NCBI GenBank assembly: GCA_935421135.1
Contig: OW285195.1
Coordinates: 1,178,001 to 1,242,000, forward strand
Source of the DNA: Bugulina stolonifera
Lineage: Eukaryota > Bryozoa > Gymnolaemata > Cheilostomatida > Bugulidae
Direction of reading: 5' to 3'
DNA length: 64,000 bases
The first letter of the stretch is position 1. Each line of letters starts with the position of its first letter. The notes beneath the pieces were generated by a model. The model ran no database searches and was not told the origin of the DNA. It worked only from the letters and a program-made list of their open reading frames with translations. The translations under genes and the position numbers were made by a program. Shown piece after piece: positions 32,301-43,357 of this stretch.

Positions 32301-35300
32301 TAGTACAGTATAGTACAGTGTAGCACAGTATAGTACAGTGTAGTACAGTATAGTACAGTGTAGTACAGTATAGTACAGTATAGTACAGTATAGTACAGTA
32401 TAGTACAGTATAGTACAGTATAGTACAGTATAGCACAGTATAGTACAGTATAGTACAGTGTAGTACAGTATAGTACAGTGTAGTACAGTATAGTACAGTA
32501 TAGTACAGTATAGTACAGTGTAGTACAGTATAGTATAATACAGTGTAGTACAGTATAGCACAGTGTAGTACAGTATAGCACAGTGTAGCACAGTATAGTA
32601 CAGTGTAGTACAGTATAGTACAGTGTAGTACAGTATAGTACAGTATAGTACAGTGTAGTACAGTATAGTACAGTATAGTACAGTATAGTACAGTATAGTA
32701 CAGTATAGTACAGTATAGTACAGTATAGCACAGTGTAGCACAGTATAGTACAGTATAGTACAGTATAGTACAGTGTAGTACAGTATAGTACAGTGTAGTA
32801 CAGTATAGTACAGTGTAGTACAGTATAGTACAGTGTAGTACAGTATAGTACAGTATAGTACAGTATAGTACAGTAATAGTACAGTAATAGTACAGTATAG
32901 TACAGTATAGTACAGTGTAGCACAGTGTAGCACAGTGTAGCACAGTATAGTACAGTATAGTACAGTGTAGTACAGTATAGTACAGTGTAGTACAGTATAG
33001 TACAGTATAGTACAGTATAGTACAGTGTAGTACAGCATAGTATAATACAGTGTAGTACAGTATAGCACAGTGTAGTACAGTATAGCACAGTGTAGCACAG
33101 TATAGTACAGTGTAGTACAGTATAGTACAGTGTAGTACAGTATAGTACAGTATAGTACAGTGTAGTACAGTATAGTACAGTATAGTACAGTATAGTACAG
33201 TATAGTACAGTATAGTACAGTATAGCACAGTGTAGCACAGTATAGTACAGTATAGTACAGTATAGTACAGTATAGCACAGTGTAGCACAGTGTAGCACAG
33301 TATAGCACAGTGTAGTACAGTGTAGCACAGTATAGCACAGTATAGCACAGTATAGTACAGTATAGTACAGTGTAGTACAGTGTAGTACAGTATAGTACAG
33401 TATAGTACAGTATAGTACACAGTATAGTACACAGTATAGTGCAGTGTAGTACAGTATAGTACAGTATAGTACAGTATAGTACAGTATAGTACAGTATAGT
33501 ACAGTATAGAACAGTGTAGCACAGTATAGTACAGTATAGTACAGTATAGTACAGTGTAGTACAGTGTAGTACAGTATAGTACAGTATAGTACACAGTATA
33601 GTACACAGTATAGTACACAGTATGACATACAATATATTGTAATATATCATGGTGGTATAATACACAACAGATGGTACACCTAGACATGTACAGTATACTT
33701 ACTTGTCTATCTGCTCCTCTCCGTGTGGAATGGCAGACTTATACAGATCGTACACTGTGTCTATTGACTTGTTGTAGTCCAGTATTTCCTATAAATGGAT
33801 ACACACTGTATATACATACTGTATACAATACTAGACGTATGTACATGTAGCTACTCAGGGGCGGATTTTCAACTTTCAGAAAGGGGGTCTCCTGCCCACC
33901 AAGGAAATTTATTGAGGGTGCGAAGCGCCCGAGACCAACAGCTGGGGGATTTGGGGGGGCGCTGTAAGCCCCCCCAACGGGGTCCGGGGCGGAGCCCCGG
34001 CCGCTGAAGCTTTTTAGGCTTCAAAGAGACCATGTAAACTTGAAACTAAGGACTAAAACATGAAGAGGATCCTTTGTGCTGGGGGATTTCAAGCCTTGGG
34101 AAAACTCTCACTCTTGGACGCTGGAGGCAGAAAGTTATGCTATGAAAAACTAAAAACTGCGCTTGATAGTAATTTATAGATATGATATTAAATAATTTTT
34201 TATACAAAAATTCATACAATTAATAGTAATAACATCAACAATATTGTTTAGGCTGCATTACAAAACAATAAAATGACAACCTAAATGATTATAATTTTCA
34301 AATATCAAATTAATAAAATGTAAATAATTATTATTTATGTTTTAATAATTTAATATTTTAAAATTATAATCATTTATAAATTATATTTTTATAAGAAAAT
34401 CATTGTAAGCAACATTAGGATTATCATTCATAAGATAATCATAATGTTCATGATGTTCTGTTGTTAAATAAAAACTAAATTGGAAATTCATATATTCATA
34501 ACTCTGACTGCTAGTTCCTCTTTTCCCCCAATCTGAATCTCGAATCTGGGATCTAAGAAAATTCAAATAATCATAATGTAATCATAATGAAATATTCTAT
34601 TGAATATTCGTAACTCTGAGTGATAGTATAGTTCCTCTTTTCTCCTAATCTAGGAAATTACCCAGGACAAGACAGGAAAAGAGAATTAACTTTGCTAAAA
34701 TGCAAAGTGGTACAATCAACTCTTTCTGGAAAATGTAAAGGTGATATTATTAGAATTATTTTGATTAATTTTTTAAGCAATCACCGATTCATTCAGTGAA
34801 TTAGCCAAGCAAACTTTGACTGTACAGTAAACAAGAATGTCTGCAAGAAATTTATTGATAGCACAATCAATTGACTTTGCTGATCTACCTGAGAGCTACT
34901 TGCAGGAATATGAAACTTAAGCCATATTTACTGCGATTCTAATAAGTAACTATGGAAATCATGGCGACCTCCATAGAAAAACTTTCTAAATGGGAAAATC
35001 TTTGAATATGGCCAAAAATCAATCAATTTCAATTTTTTTTTAGCAAATAAAAGGGGGGTCGCGAGACCCTGGCGACCTACAGTAAATCCGCCCATGCTAC
35101 CATACATACACACTGAATATAATACCATGTACATGCACTATATACAAAGACTAAACGCTGTCTACCTGCTTACCTGCCTATTATCCAGGTGTGCCCTATC
35201 ATCGTACTCGAGTAGCTCCACCATCAACTGCAGACTAGCCCGATCTAGGTCCATGTTCAGCCTATCCTGGCACAGCATGAACATTATAGCCGTGGCACTG

Positions 35301-38300
35301 AGCGCCAGCCTAGCGTCTGTCGGAGCATCTGACAGGCTGGTGAATATATGAGCCAGACCAGTGTTGGACCTCAGGTGCATCCTTTACAATGGTAGAGGGA
35401 CAGACAGTGTAACATCGCTACACACACACAGTATATACAGTAGGATACAGTAGGATACAGAGCACCTACCTACTACCTGCCAACCAACACTAGATGAGCT
35501 TAAAAGCTATAGTTCAAACGGTAAGGTCCCTTAAGCACAGTCCGACTTGGTCAAGAAATTCTGACATATTCCTTAATCAGATGCATCAGGACAAGTAAAA
35601 TGCAAAACGTCACTTTATTGAGTGAGTTAATAAACTAGTGATGGTTCGCTTCGACCAATCAGGGACTTTCAGCCATCATGTTGGTCAACCAACTTTTATT
35701 TCTGACCTTGGCTGGTCCAAGACATCACGAAGAGGCTAGTTGGGATTGCCTCAGCTCCTGGAGAGATGGCCATAATAACTGGTGAACATGTAGAGTACAG
35801 TATACCTAAATGTGGGGTTGGTACACTTGTACATGTAGAGTATAGTATACCTGAATGTGGGGTTGGTACACTTGTACATGTAGAGTACAGTATACCTAAA
35901 TGTGGGGTTGGTACACTTGTACATGTAGAGTATAGTATACCTGAATGTGGGGTTGGTACACTTGTACATGTAGAGTATAGTATACCTGAATGTGGGGTTG
36001 GTACACTTGTTGGCCAGACTTATAGCACTCAGGTAGCGGCTGCTAGTCGCTCCGACAGGTTTCAGTCCGTCCAGCAGGAACTCCAAGTCATCATCTATTT
36101 GCTGAGTCTCCCCGTGATCCTGGCACTCATGTGCTTGTCTGACATTGCGTACTACCGTGTACAGCTACAATACCAATACTACATGTATGTACCATCGTGT
36201 ACAGCTGCAATACCAATACTACACGCATGTACCACTGTGTACAGCTGCAATACCAATAGGCCCACCACATGGATGTACCACTGTGTACAGCTACATGTAC
36301 AATACTAATTCTACACAAATACAGTTACGATGTTTCTACAAACCTTTTTTTGCTCAGAGCGAACCTTAACCTGTGTGGATATGCGTTCACCAACTCTCTC
36401 TGGGTACTTGACTACCTTCTTGAGCTGGAGAGGACGGCGTAGTGTGTGTGAACTGCTGTGAGCACTCGAACTAGGTACTGCTTCCATTTCCTCTTCCACT
36501 GTTTCATCTAACCAAGCTCTGTGGTTGTATCTGTACTTGCTTGGCATCTGTTAAGGAAATATACAAATGATGGTAGATAATATGTGGATAGGACAATGAT
36601 ACAAATAATATGAGCAGAGGGATACGAGAATATCAATCTTGGTATTACACTGTTAGCATACGAATTAAATACTATTACTAACACAGAGGTAGGTACAATA
36701 TTTACTACATGTCTAAAGCAGATATAAATAGTGCACAGAGTAGATATTGAACAGCAGTGCAAGTGACTATTAGGGGACCATTAACTGACCCACCTTTGAT
36801 GGACTGGTCAGCAGTTTACGGGTTGGTTTAGCTATAACCCTCTCTTTCCTTCCCTCCATCTTCTCAAAGTTGATAACAGGTTTAGAGCTGAGAGATGAGG
36901 TGGGCTTAGAGCTGAGAGATGAGGTGGGTTTACTCTCACTAGGGTTGCCTGTGTTCAATTTAGGTGATACATTCCCTCGCTCACTGGAATCGCTGTCAGA
37001 GTCAAACATGAAGTCATCCCCCACCAACTTCCTTTTAGACATGCCTGTCTTACCAGCTACGCTGGAGAGTGCCATACTGTTCACTGGCTGGGATAGACCA
37101 GAGGTTGAGGATAGAGCCACCCTGCTAGCACAGTCACCTTTGATAGAGTCGGGAGTTGTCTCTCTCGTCTTATTCTCCCTACGATCTACTTCGTCGTTAC
37201 CAGCTTCACTCCCAGAGTATCCGAGGAATTCTCTTAATCTCCGACTCTCTTTACGCTGGCCATCAGTGTCCACTGGACTGACCCTGCCCTCTGAACTATC
37301 AGAGGCTATGGGGCTCACACGGGTTGGTACTGAGGTATTATGGTTATTGCTTGGTACTAGGTCTACTTTCGTATTATCTACATCAGAGTTTAAAGTCCCA
37401 AGAAATTCCTGGAGTCGTCTACTCTCCTGATTGGTTGAACTATTAGCTACTAAAGTCAAGTCAAAGCTGGTTACAGAAGATAGGCTGCGCTCACTCCTAG
37501 CCTCATTTTCATCTGAATTATGATTGCTTCGGTCACCCTGTAGAAACCTCTTCAGCCTGTCACTCTCTGAGCGCTCTAAGTCTAGACTAGTGTGAACATG
37601 AGTTGAGGTGGTAGAGGTTACTGGAACACTTTTACTACTAGAGTTGAGGAACTGCTTTAGTCTCTCACTCATCATTGGTTTGTAAGTCTTCCCATTATTA
37701 GATGAGGTAGTGTTTGCTGTTTTAGGTTTAGTACTGTATCTATCATCCTTCACTGATGTAAATCCATACAGGCTATCATCAGAGTCACCATCAGATACAC
37801 TTTTATTGCTAATAAACTGTTTGAGTGCTTCACTTTCCTCCCTCACTGGGGTAAGAGCATCGGTTGCGGATACCTTACTCTCAGTCTTCAGTTTACCTGC
37901 TTTCCCCACACGTTGGGATCTTGCATTATCTGCCCTGCGGCGGGTTGCACTGCGAGTTGACACATTGCTCTCAGAGGAAGAGTGGCGAGCTCTGGTGGTA
38001 GAGCCGAGGAACTGTTTGAGCCTGTCGCTCTCTTGCCTGTGGAGAGCGAGAGAGACATCTACAGAATCCCTGCTCTCTAGGGAGGAAGTGGAGACATTGC
38101 TGGAAGATCTGGTACGCCGTGAGGAGGGAAGTGGAGTCTGTTTGCTGGGAAGGAGGGGTGTAGTAGAGTAGCCATTGTAGCCACTGTCTTCAGCTGCTGT
38201 TATACATACCGTCTCCGAGGAGATGGACATGACAGGCTGAGTGTTCTCATGGTCACTGTCTACTTCTACAATCCAACATACACTACTATACAACACATAA

Positions 38301-40228
38301 GCATACACTACTATACTATAATACACATGTATACACTACTATACAATACACACGTATACACTACTATACTATAATACACATGTATACACTACTATACTAA
38401 AATACACATGTATACACTACTATACTATACACACGTATACACTACTATACTATACACATGTATACACTACTATACAATACACACGTATACACTACTATAC
38501 TATACACATGTATACACTACTATACAATACACACGTATACACTACTATACTATACACATGTATACACTCCTATTAATACTATACACATGTATACACTACT
38601 ATCTAATACTAAACTATACTATGCACCTCCTTGCTGAATGGTGGTGGAAGTTATCTGCATAGATATGAGGTTAGACTGAGTTCCATCCTTACTGGAGACG
38701 GAACCACTGCGACTCTACAACACAAGCACATGACACATAGTCTATAGACTAGTTGGCACTGACCAGTGGCCATGTCTTACAGCAATGACCAGCTACAGTT
38801 TCCCCATATACAAAGAGTATAAGCCATTATAATAGAATTAGACAGTTAGGCTCAGACAGTGAGATAAATGAATGAATAGCAATGCACACCCGTGTGTTGT
38901 GTCGCTTTGGATACAAGTCTTCTTTAATGTGTTTATCAGCAGTGCCGGTTTCCCCAAGGCCTCCTGATGCTGTGCACTTTAGCTTGCCTGTAATATAGAA
39001 GTGCCAAGGCACTACAACATGTCTTTAAAGGTCTGACCATAAAATCCTCATACTACACAGCATACTACTGAACCTCTGCTGTACCCCATGTACAACATAT
39101 CTACACACGTGCGCACATACACCTATGTTGTGGGACGTTCCTACAGCATATTCACATCAGCTGAAGCGTACTAATCCACACACCCATACCCATGGCAAAC
39201 TACTACATCCACACACAGTACATCACGCTCTACTACATCCACACACAGTACATCACACTCTACTACATCTACACACAGTACATCACACTCTACTACATCT
39301 ACACACCCATACCCATGGCAAACTACTACATCCACATGCAGTACATCACACTCTACTACATCCACACTCTACTACATCCACACACAGTACATCACACTCT
39401 ACTACATCTACACACAGTACATCACACTCTACTACATCTACACACCCATACCCATGGCAAACTACTACATCCACATGCAGTACATCACACTCTACTACAT
39501 CCACACTCTACTACATCCACACACAGTACATCACACTCTACTACATCCACACACAGTACATCACACTCTACTACATCCACACACAGTACATCACACTCTA
39601 CTACATCACACTCTACTACATCCACACACAGTACATCACACTCTACTACATCCACAGACAGTACATCACACTCTACTACACCCACATGCAGTACATCACA
39701 CTCTACTACATCCACACACAGTACATCACACTCTACTACATCACACTCTACTACACCCACACACAGTACATCACACTCTACTACATCAGATCGGTTAGAA
39801 TTGTTAGGTACGGTGCATGTCCTCTTATACAATTAAATACCTCTTTTATTCTGAGTGGACTTGACATCTATCTTGTTTATTTTATTGGAGGACTTGGTCT
39901 GTAATAAATAAAATGTGATGATTAAACTAAACTATAGCATGTGACCATTTGAAGCTTTGATTACGAGTACACACGGATAGCTACCACTTCAACAGTAGGC
40001 TTTTCTGTGAGCAAATCTCTTAGGGAGAGATCTAAGCTAGCTTAATACTACATGCCCTACCTTTGGTTTTTTCTTCCCATGTGATTTGACTTTATCCGTA
40101 GACGGACTGTCACTATCTTCTGAGTCAAATAGAAATGGATCAGCAGTGGCCCTCTTGGTGAATATGGAATCTACGGTGGGCCCACTACCACTGCGGCCAT
40201 ATTGTTTAGTAGAAGCAGACCCTAGCAT
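24810..40228 (-). CDS. WAPL: WAPL cohesin release factor, 1202 aa, 16 exons
   Basis: WAPL opens the cohesin ring together with PDS5 in the nucleus. Exons (transcript order): 40228-40061, 39898-39841, 38987-38890, 38714-38627, 38265-36794, 36547-36371, 36164-35986, 35381-35174, 33788-33703, 29806-29676, 29542-29390, 28814-28689, 28406-28271, 28005-27838, 26832-26693, 25030-24810. All phases fit. The C-terminal half (about 680-1195) is the WAPL helical-repeat domain. Matches to the human protein include LYTVV, RLNMDLDRAS, LAMECLLVLTSRRSGDWFKE, LRVLVNVTH and HKAGRHMED. The length is close to the human 1190. The N-terminal half is Ser-rich and disordered: residue 30 onward reads DPFLFDSEDSDS, like the human DPFGFDSDD motif, and six ESxRLKxFL motifs lie at 216-486. 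The ATG at 40228 follows an in-frame stop. The human N-terminal YSR is YGR here. Introns are packed with satellites. Confidence 0.93.
25060..26635. repeat. 21-bp satellite in WAPL intron 15, about 75 copies
   Basis: Head-to-tail units with core GTGTATTCACTATGTAACAC and few variants (ACG for ATG, AAT for ACT) run for 1.57 kb. Because 21 is divisible by three and the unit lacks stops in several frames of both strands, it yields false open frames of 380-520 codons. Confidence 0.95.
26880..26950. repeat. Two diverged copies of the WAPL exon 14 border
   Basis: The minus strand holds two copies of a unit of about 49 bp with CATGCTCTTCTATCTAATG followed by GTATACC. It matches the last 20 bases of exon 14 plus its donor (27860-27810). 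See also 27780-27860. Confidence 0.6.
27020..27072. other. 13-bp perfect inverted repeat (stem-loop)
   Basis: CACCGGTTGACAC (27020-27032) and GTGTCAACCGGTG (27060-27072) can pair around a 27-nt loop. It lies in WAPL intron 14, probably in a decayed mobile element that also separates the exon 14 border copies. Confidence 0.6.
28500..28675. repeat. 36-bp minisatellite, 5 copies, WAPL intron 12
   Basis: Units with GAACTACTGTAATACACGTA start just inside intron 12. Each copy gives the minus strand a TGTATTACAG, an acceptor-like site. Confidence 0.85.
28905..29388. repeat. (ACT/ACC/GCT)n microsatellite, WAPL intron 11
   Basis: About 480 bp of triplet repeat ends 2 bp from the exon 11 donor (29389). 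It reads as poly-Thr, poly-Ser or poly-Val in false frames. Confidence 0.95.
29604..29680 (-). repeat. 36-bp repeat carrying WAPL exon 10 splice donors
   Basis: The last bases of exon 10 plus its donor (GATAGTGTTATAG|GTAAGTG) occur three times exactly 36 nt apart. The exon-end positions are 29676 (used in my model), 29640 and 29604. The in-between sequence stays open in the WAPL frame, so each downstream donor would add 12 codons. Confidence 0.85.
29826..33625. repeat. 10-bp satellite, 3.8 kb, WAPL intron 9
   Basis: About 380 units of TATAGTACAG with variants TGTAGTACAG, TATAGCACAG and AATAGTACAG. Higher-order blocks are visible: stretches with GCATATACAGTAATAG recur every few hundred bp. 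All three minus-strand frames stay open for over 1100 codons because the unit has no stop on that strand. This is not coding sequence. It fills almost the whole intron. Confidence 0.97.
33856..35096. mobile_element. 1.2-kb TIR element, CAGGGGCGGATTT ends
   Basis: CAGGGGCGGATTT starts at 33856 and AAATCCGCCCATG ends at 35096, an imperfect 13-bp inverted repeat. CTACT and CTACC flank the ends. Near the 5' end is GGGTGCGAAGCGCCC and a G/C-rich stretch; the middle is very AT-rich. No transposase frame exists. It lies in WAPL intron 8. Confidence 0.65.
35520..35740. other. Dispersed-repeat fragment in WAPL intron 7
   Basis: TTTTATTTCTGACCTTGGCTGGTCCAAG resembles the end of the 22430 and 60367 MITEs. 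No clean borders are seen. Confidence 0.35.
35806..35995 (-). repeat. 45-bp repeat carrying WAPL exon 7 splice donors
   Basis: The end of exon 7 (CCAACCCCACATTCAG) and its donor (GTATAC) occur five times at exactly 45-nt spacing. The exon-end positions are 35986, 35941, 35896, 35851 and 35806. 45 nt is 15 codons and the frame stays open through all copies. I chose 35986 because the next exon then continues the WAPL domain as in human. Confidence 0.9.
36155..36305 (-). repeat. Repeat of about 40 bp carrying WAPL exon 7 acceptors
   Basis: Four copies of a unit with TATTGGTATTG(C/T)AG followed by CTGTACAC lie across the intron 6/exon 7 border. The copy next to the exon (AG at 36166-36165) gives LYTVV, matching human WAPL. 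Two upstream copies keep a decoy AG plus the first exon bases. Confidence 0.85.
38280..38620. repeat. TATACACTACTATACTATACA repeat, WAPL intron 4
   Basis: About 14 units of 22-26 bp (CACATGTATACACTACTATA core) fill the intron. Confidence 0.9.
39180..39785. repeat. CACACTCTACTACATCCACA repeat, WAPL intron 2
   Basis: About 20 units of 26-28 bp (CAGTACATCACACTCTACTA core), with higher-order copies marked by CCCATACCCATGGC. False Thr/His/Tyr-rich frames result. Confidence 0.9.
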
Positions 40229-42494
40229 TGTAATAGACAAGAGTCTTCTTCCATTTAACTGAATTCCATCTACTCAAAAAATATAGCATTCTTGTGTATC
40301 ATGTGTAAAATGTATTTTATATTATTTCTAAATTGATTCACAATAAAGGTATTTTCACACCCTAAGTGTCAGTCACGCAGAAATCTACTCTGAAAGCAGA
40401 TGTTGCAAATGCAATGGCCCAAGTCAAACACAAGACACTATTTTCTTGTGGGAAACTTGAGTGAGTAAACAAGCTGAAGATGGCTTGCTTTGGCCGAGCA
40501 AAACCAGCGGTCAATAGCACCTACGATCTAGCAAGCAACAAGCCATAGTTTGGTGGTTGTGACATAATGTTGGTTCCAAATACCACACCAATATTGAATC
40601 ATTATTGTGGCAAAATATCCAGTTCCAATAATATGCCAAAACATTTGCGTGATATTCATACAAGACGTAACAAATGATTTCACACCCAACAGCCACAAAG
40701 AGTTGAGCAGCCGGAAGTCCCTTTATGGTATGCCGTTAACCAATTATAAGTTGCTGTCATATAAACACAATAGGGTGGAATAGACATGTACAATGTAACA
40801 TTCCATTCAGTACGGCTGGGTAGATGTGGCGCAGCTGCACAAAACGCAGGCTATAGTAACAAGAGGGAGCCTAAGCCAACTGACTAAGCAGTTGCTAGGG
40901 GCGAGTTCTACCAAACAGCTCAGCATACGTCAAGGAAACCAGGAAACCGTTGAGGTCAGTCACGCAATACTTGGTGGTGTGGGCACTACTGGACTCGACA
41001 TAGCATAGCAGGAATGGTGCCTACAGCTATAGGAGGGGTTAGAGTGCTGGGCCCTGGTAGCAGTCATGGGACTGTACCTGGAACGGCCCAAGTCCAGGGA
41101 GAGTGCCTGATACCCTACTGAACAGTAAGAAACTGTATAGAATAGTTCAACGAATAAGAGTACTTTATTGGGCCACGCCACAGTCTACAAGCAACTGAAG
41201 TAAGATTGCAAATTTACTACCTTTATATACTGTATATTATAATATTATACCTATATGAAAATTAGTTCCAGACCGAGGTACATTGTCAATGTGGTCGGTC
41301 TCGGCTCTCGGACCAAAAAAGGGTTGCGCTACAAGATGTACAAGACGATCTCTGGTCGGAGTATGAAAGTGCACTGTTTGGTACATATAAAGCCAAACAG
41401 GATAATTTGCAGAGTAATAAACTAACACGATACAATTACATAACACGGACAGTGTCAGTAGCAAAACATCAGTAGGCCTAATAAATAACAGTACAGTAGC
41501 TTAGGAGAAAGGATAAATAAATTCATAACTGAGGCCAATTAAACATGCATAAATCACATTGTAATGCATTCAAGACACAGCAAGGCAATTCAATAAGAGA
41601 AATGTTGATTTTAATGCTATAGGCCTAATTTAATCTAACTCTACTATCATATCATTTGCTGATTTGGATGTCGACACGAACGGGACACAACAGAACAGAA
41701 CAGAACAGAACAGATGCACATTTTCTTCCTTGGTGGGTTCAAGGAACCCTACACACCGATATGCATATTATATTTATATATCTAAAAAACTTACCAAAAA
41801 TATTCCTTTACATTTAACTTTATTTATCTATGTACAATTATAATAATTATAATTAAAACATTTATTTTTGAGGGGAGATAATTCTACACTGATAACGGTC
41901 AAAATTTCACAACGCAGAATACATTTATTTCCGGTGAAAATCTGAAGCAGATTCTGCAGGGTTCAGAGGTTACATGTGGATAGGTACCGAGAGGGGGATG
42001 CATAACATTGTAGAACGCCTCATATGTAAGAGTACCCCGCCCAGAAAATTTGCTTCTTTGAACTTCGGACTATACAGGAAGCGGCGCGTGTGATCGCAGT
42101 TCGCGTTTTAATTTTCTACCTTGATTTATATTGAATGTGCATTTTACTAGTGCCGCTAGGCTTATCATTTCGTCTGAAATTTCATTGCTAAGCATTAGCT
42201 CTGTTATCAGGTGCATTTAACGTAAGTAGCCAATATAACCATGCCTAGATTATTTTGAATATTCATATATTAATATTGAACAACCAATACCTATAATTAT
42301 ATCTATAGGTTTTTTTATAGCAGGATTCATAGGATTGGCTAGGTCATAGGAAAGGAATACAAACAATATCGAATAAATATGAATAACAATATGGATATAA
42401 TATTTATATGATCTTGTATCTACTACACTAAAACTAATCACATCATAATGATGATCATTACAAATAAATAAATAGTGTTTATCCTATGTTATAT
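40229..42494. other. Intergenic, WAPL upstream region, no gene seen
   Basis: It should contain the WAPL promoter. 40800-41120 is somewhat richer in G+C and may be an old mobile-element fragment. I find no exon with support and no TATA box at a useful distance from 40228. Confidence 0.45.
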
Positions 42495-43350
42495 CAAGGA
42501 GTAAGAAGAGAAGGAGGCTCGTCCACGAAAACCTGTATATATGTTACAATGGGCTTCCGGTGTTCGATGTGCGCCTCGGGTACTTGGTAAAGTCTGAAGA
42601 AAAGATGATGAATATTTTTAAAAAAGTAAAATTCACACATTAACTAAAATTAAAATATAATCAATGTCACTAATTGGTAATAGCCTGGTGAACACATTGA
42701 CTATAAACACAATACTTATGTCACTGGGATACGAAAGATATAGCCGAGTAACATCGCCATATTTGAAGAAAATTGCGTATCTCGATATAAAATGACACTT
42801 TTTGCAAATACCAACATGATCAACAAAATAAGCAAAAATAACACTAATAGATTTAAGTTTGCTACAGTGAGTGAGCTTGAATTCCAAATTTAAACTTTGC
42901 TCCTTCATAATAAATAAAACGTACAAACACTTAAATCGCGGTTGAAATGAGTCAATTTGTGCAACACGTTTCTCGTACATCAGGACTCCATATACTTTGT
43001 CTGTTTTATGGCATATAGTTCAGATACCAGCTCAGTGCTTAGGCTAGTTTGTGGGCCCTACAAGATGCCCAAACTAAATGAAAATAGTGCTCAAACTATT
43101 GGCTATCTCAATGAACGATTATGTTTATCTCAGCAGAGAAATGATTTTCATTGGATGCTATAACTGTGACGTCATAAGCGCCAAAACGTGCACATGTACA
43201 CTGCTGTTTAGCAATGAGGAATCGCATCACGATTCAACGGAGTTGTCTACTCGCTTAATGCCAGCGACTCATGTGATAACCTTTTTAAACCGAGGAGCAC
43301 ATCGAACAGAAAATCCTCTTGGACGAGCCTCCTTCTCTTCTTACTCCTTG
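42495..43350. mobile_element. 856-bp TIR element with perfect 31-bp ends
   Basis: CAAGGAGTAAGAAGAGAAGG starts at 42495. The whole 31-bp end (42495-42525) is repeated inverted at 43320-43350 without mismatch. Similarity of the arms resumes inside around TGTTCGATGTGC (near 42555 and 43290). GTTATAT flanks both sides (42488-42494 and 43351-43357), a 7-bp target duplication. No transposase frame is present. A 7-8-bp duplication with CA-start ends would suit hAT- or P-like families; I cannot decide. Confidence 0.85.
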
Positions 43351-43357
43351 GTTATAT

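Noticed and set aside
29515..33687. Open frames of over 1100 codons in all three minus-strand frames
   Set aside because: They are the stop-free 10-bp satellite read in triplets. All three frames are open at once, which real coding DNA does not show, and the array lies between WAPL exons 9 and 10.
36147..36155. WAPL exon 7 starting after GGTAG near 36153
   Set aside because: From phase 0 this gives a stop codon within 20 codons. The acceptor at 36165 gives LYTVV, which matches WAPL.
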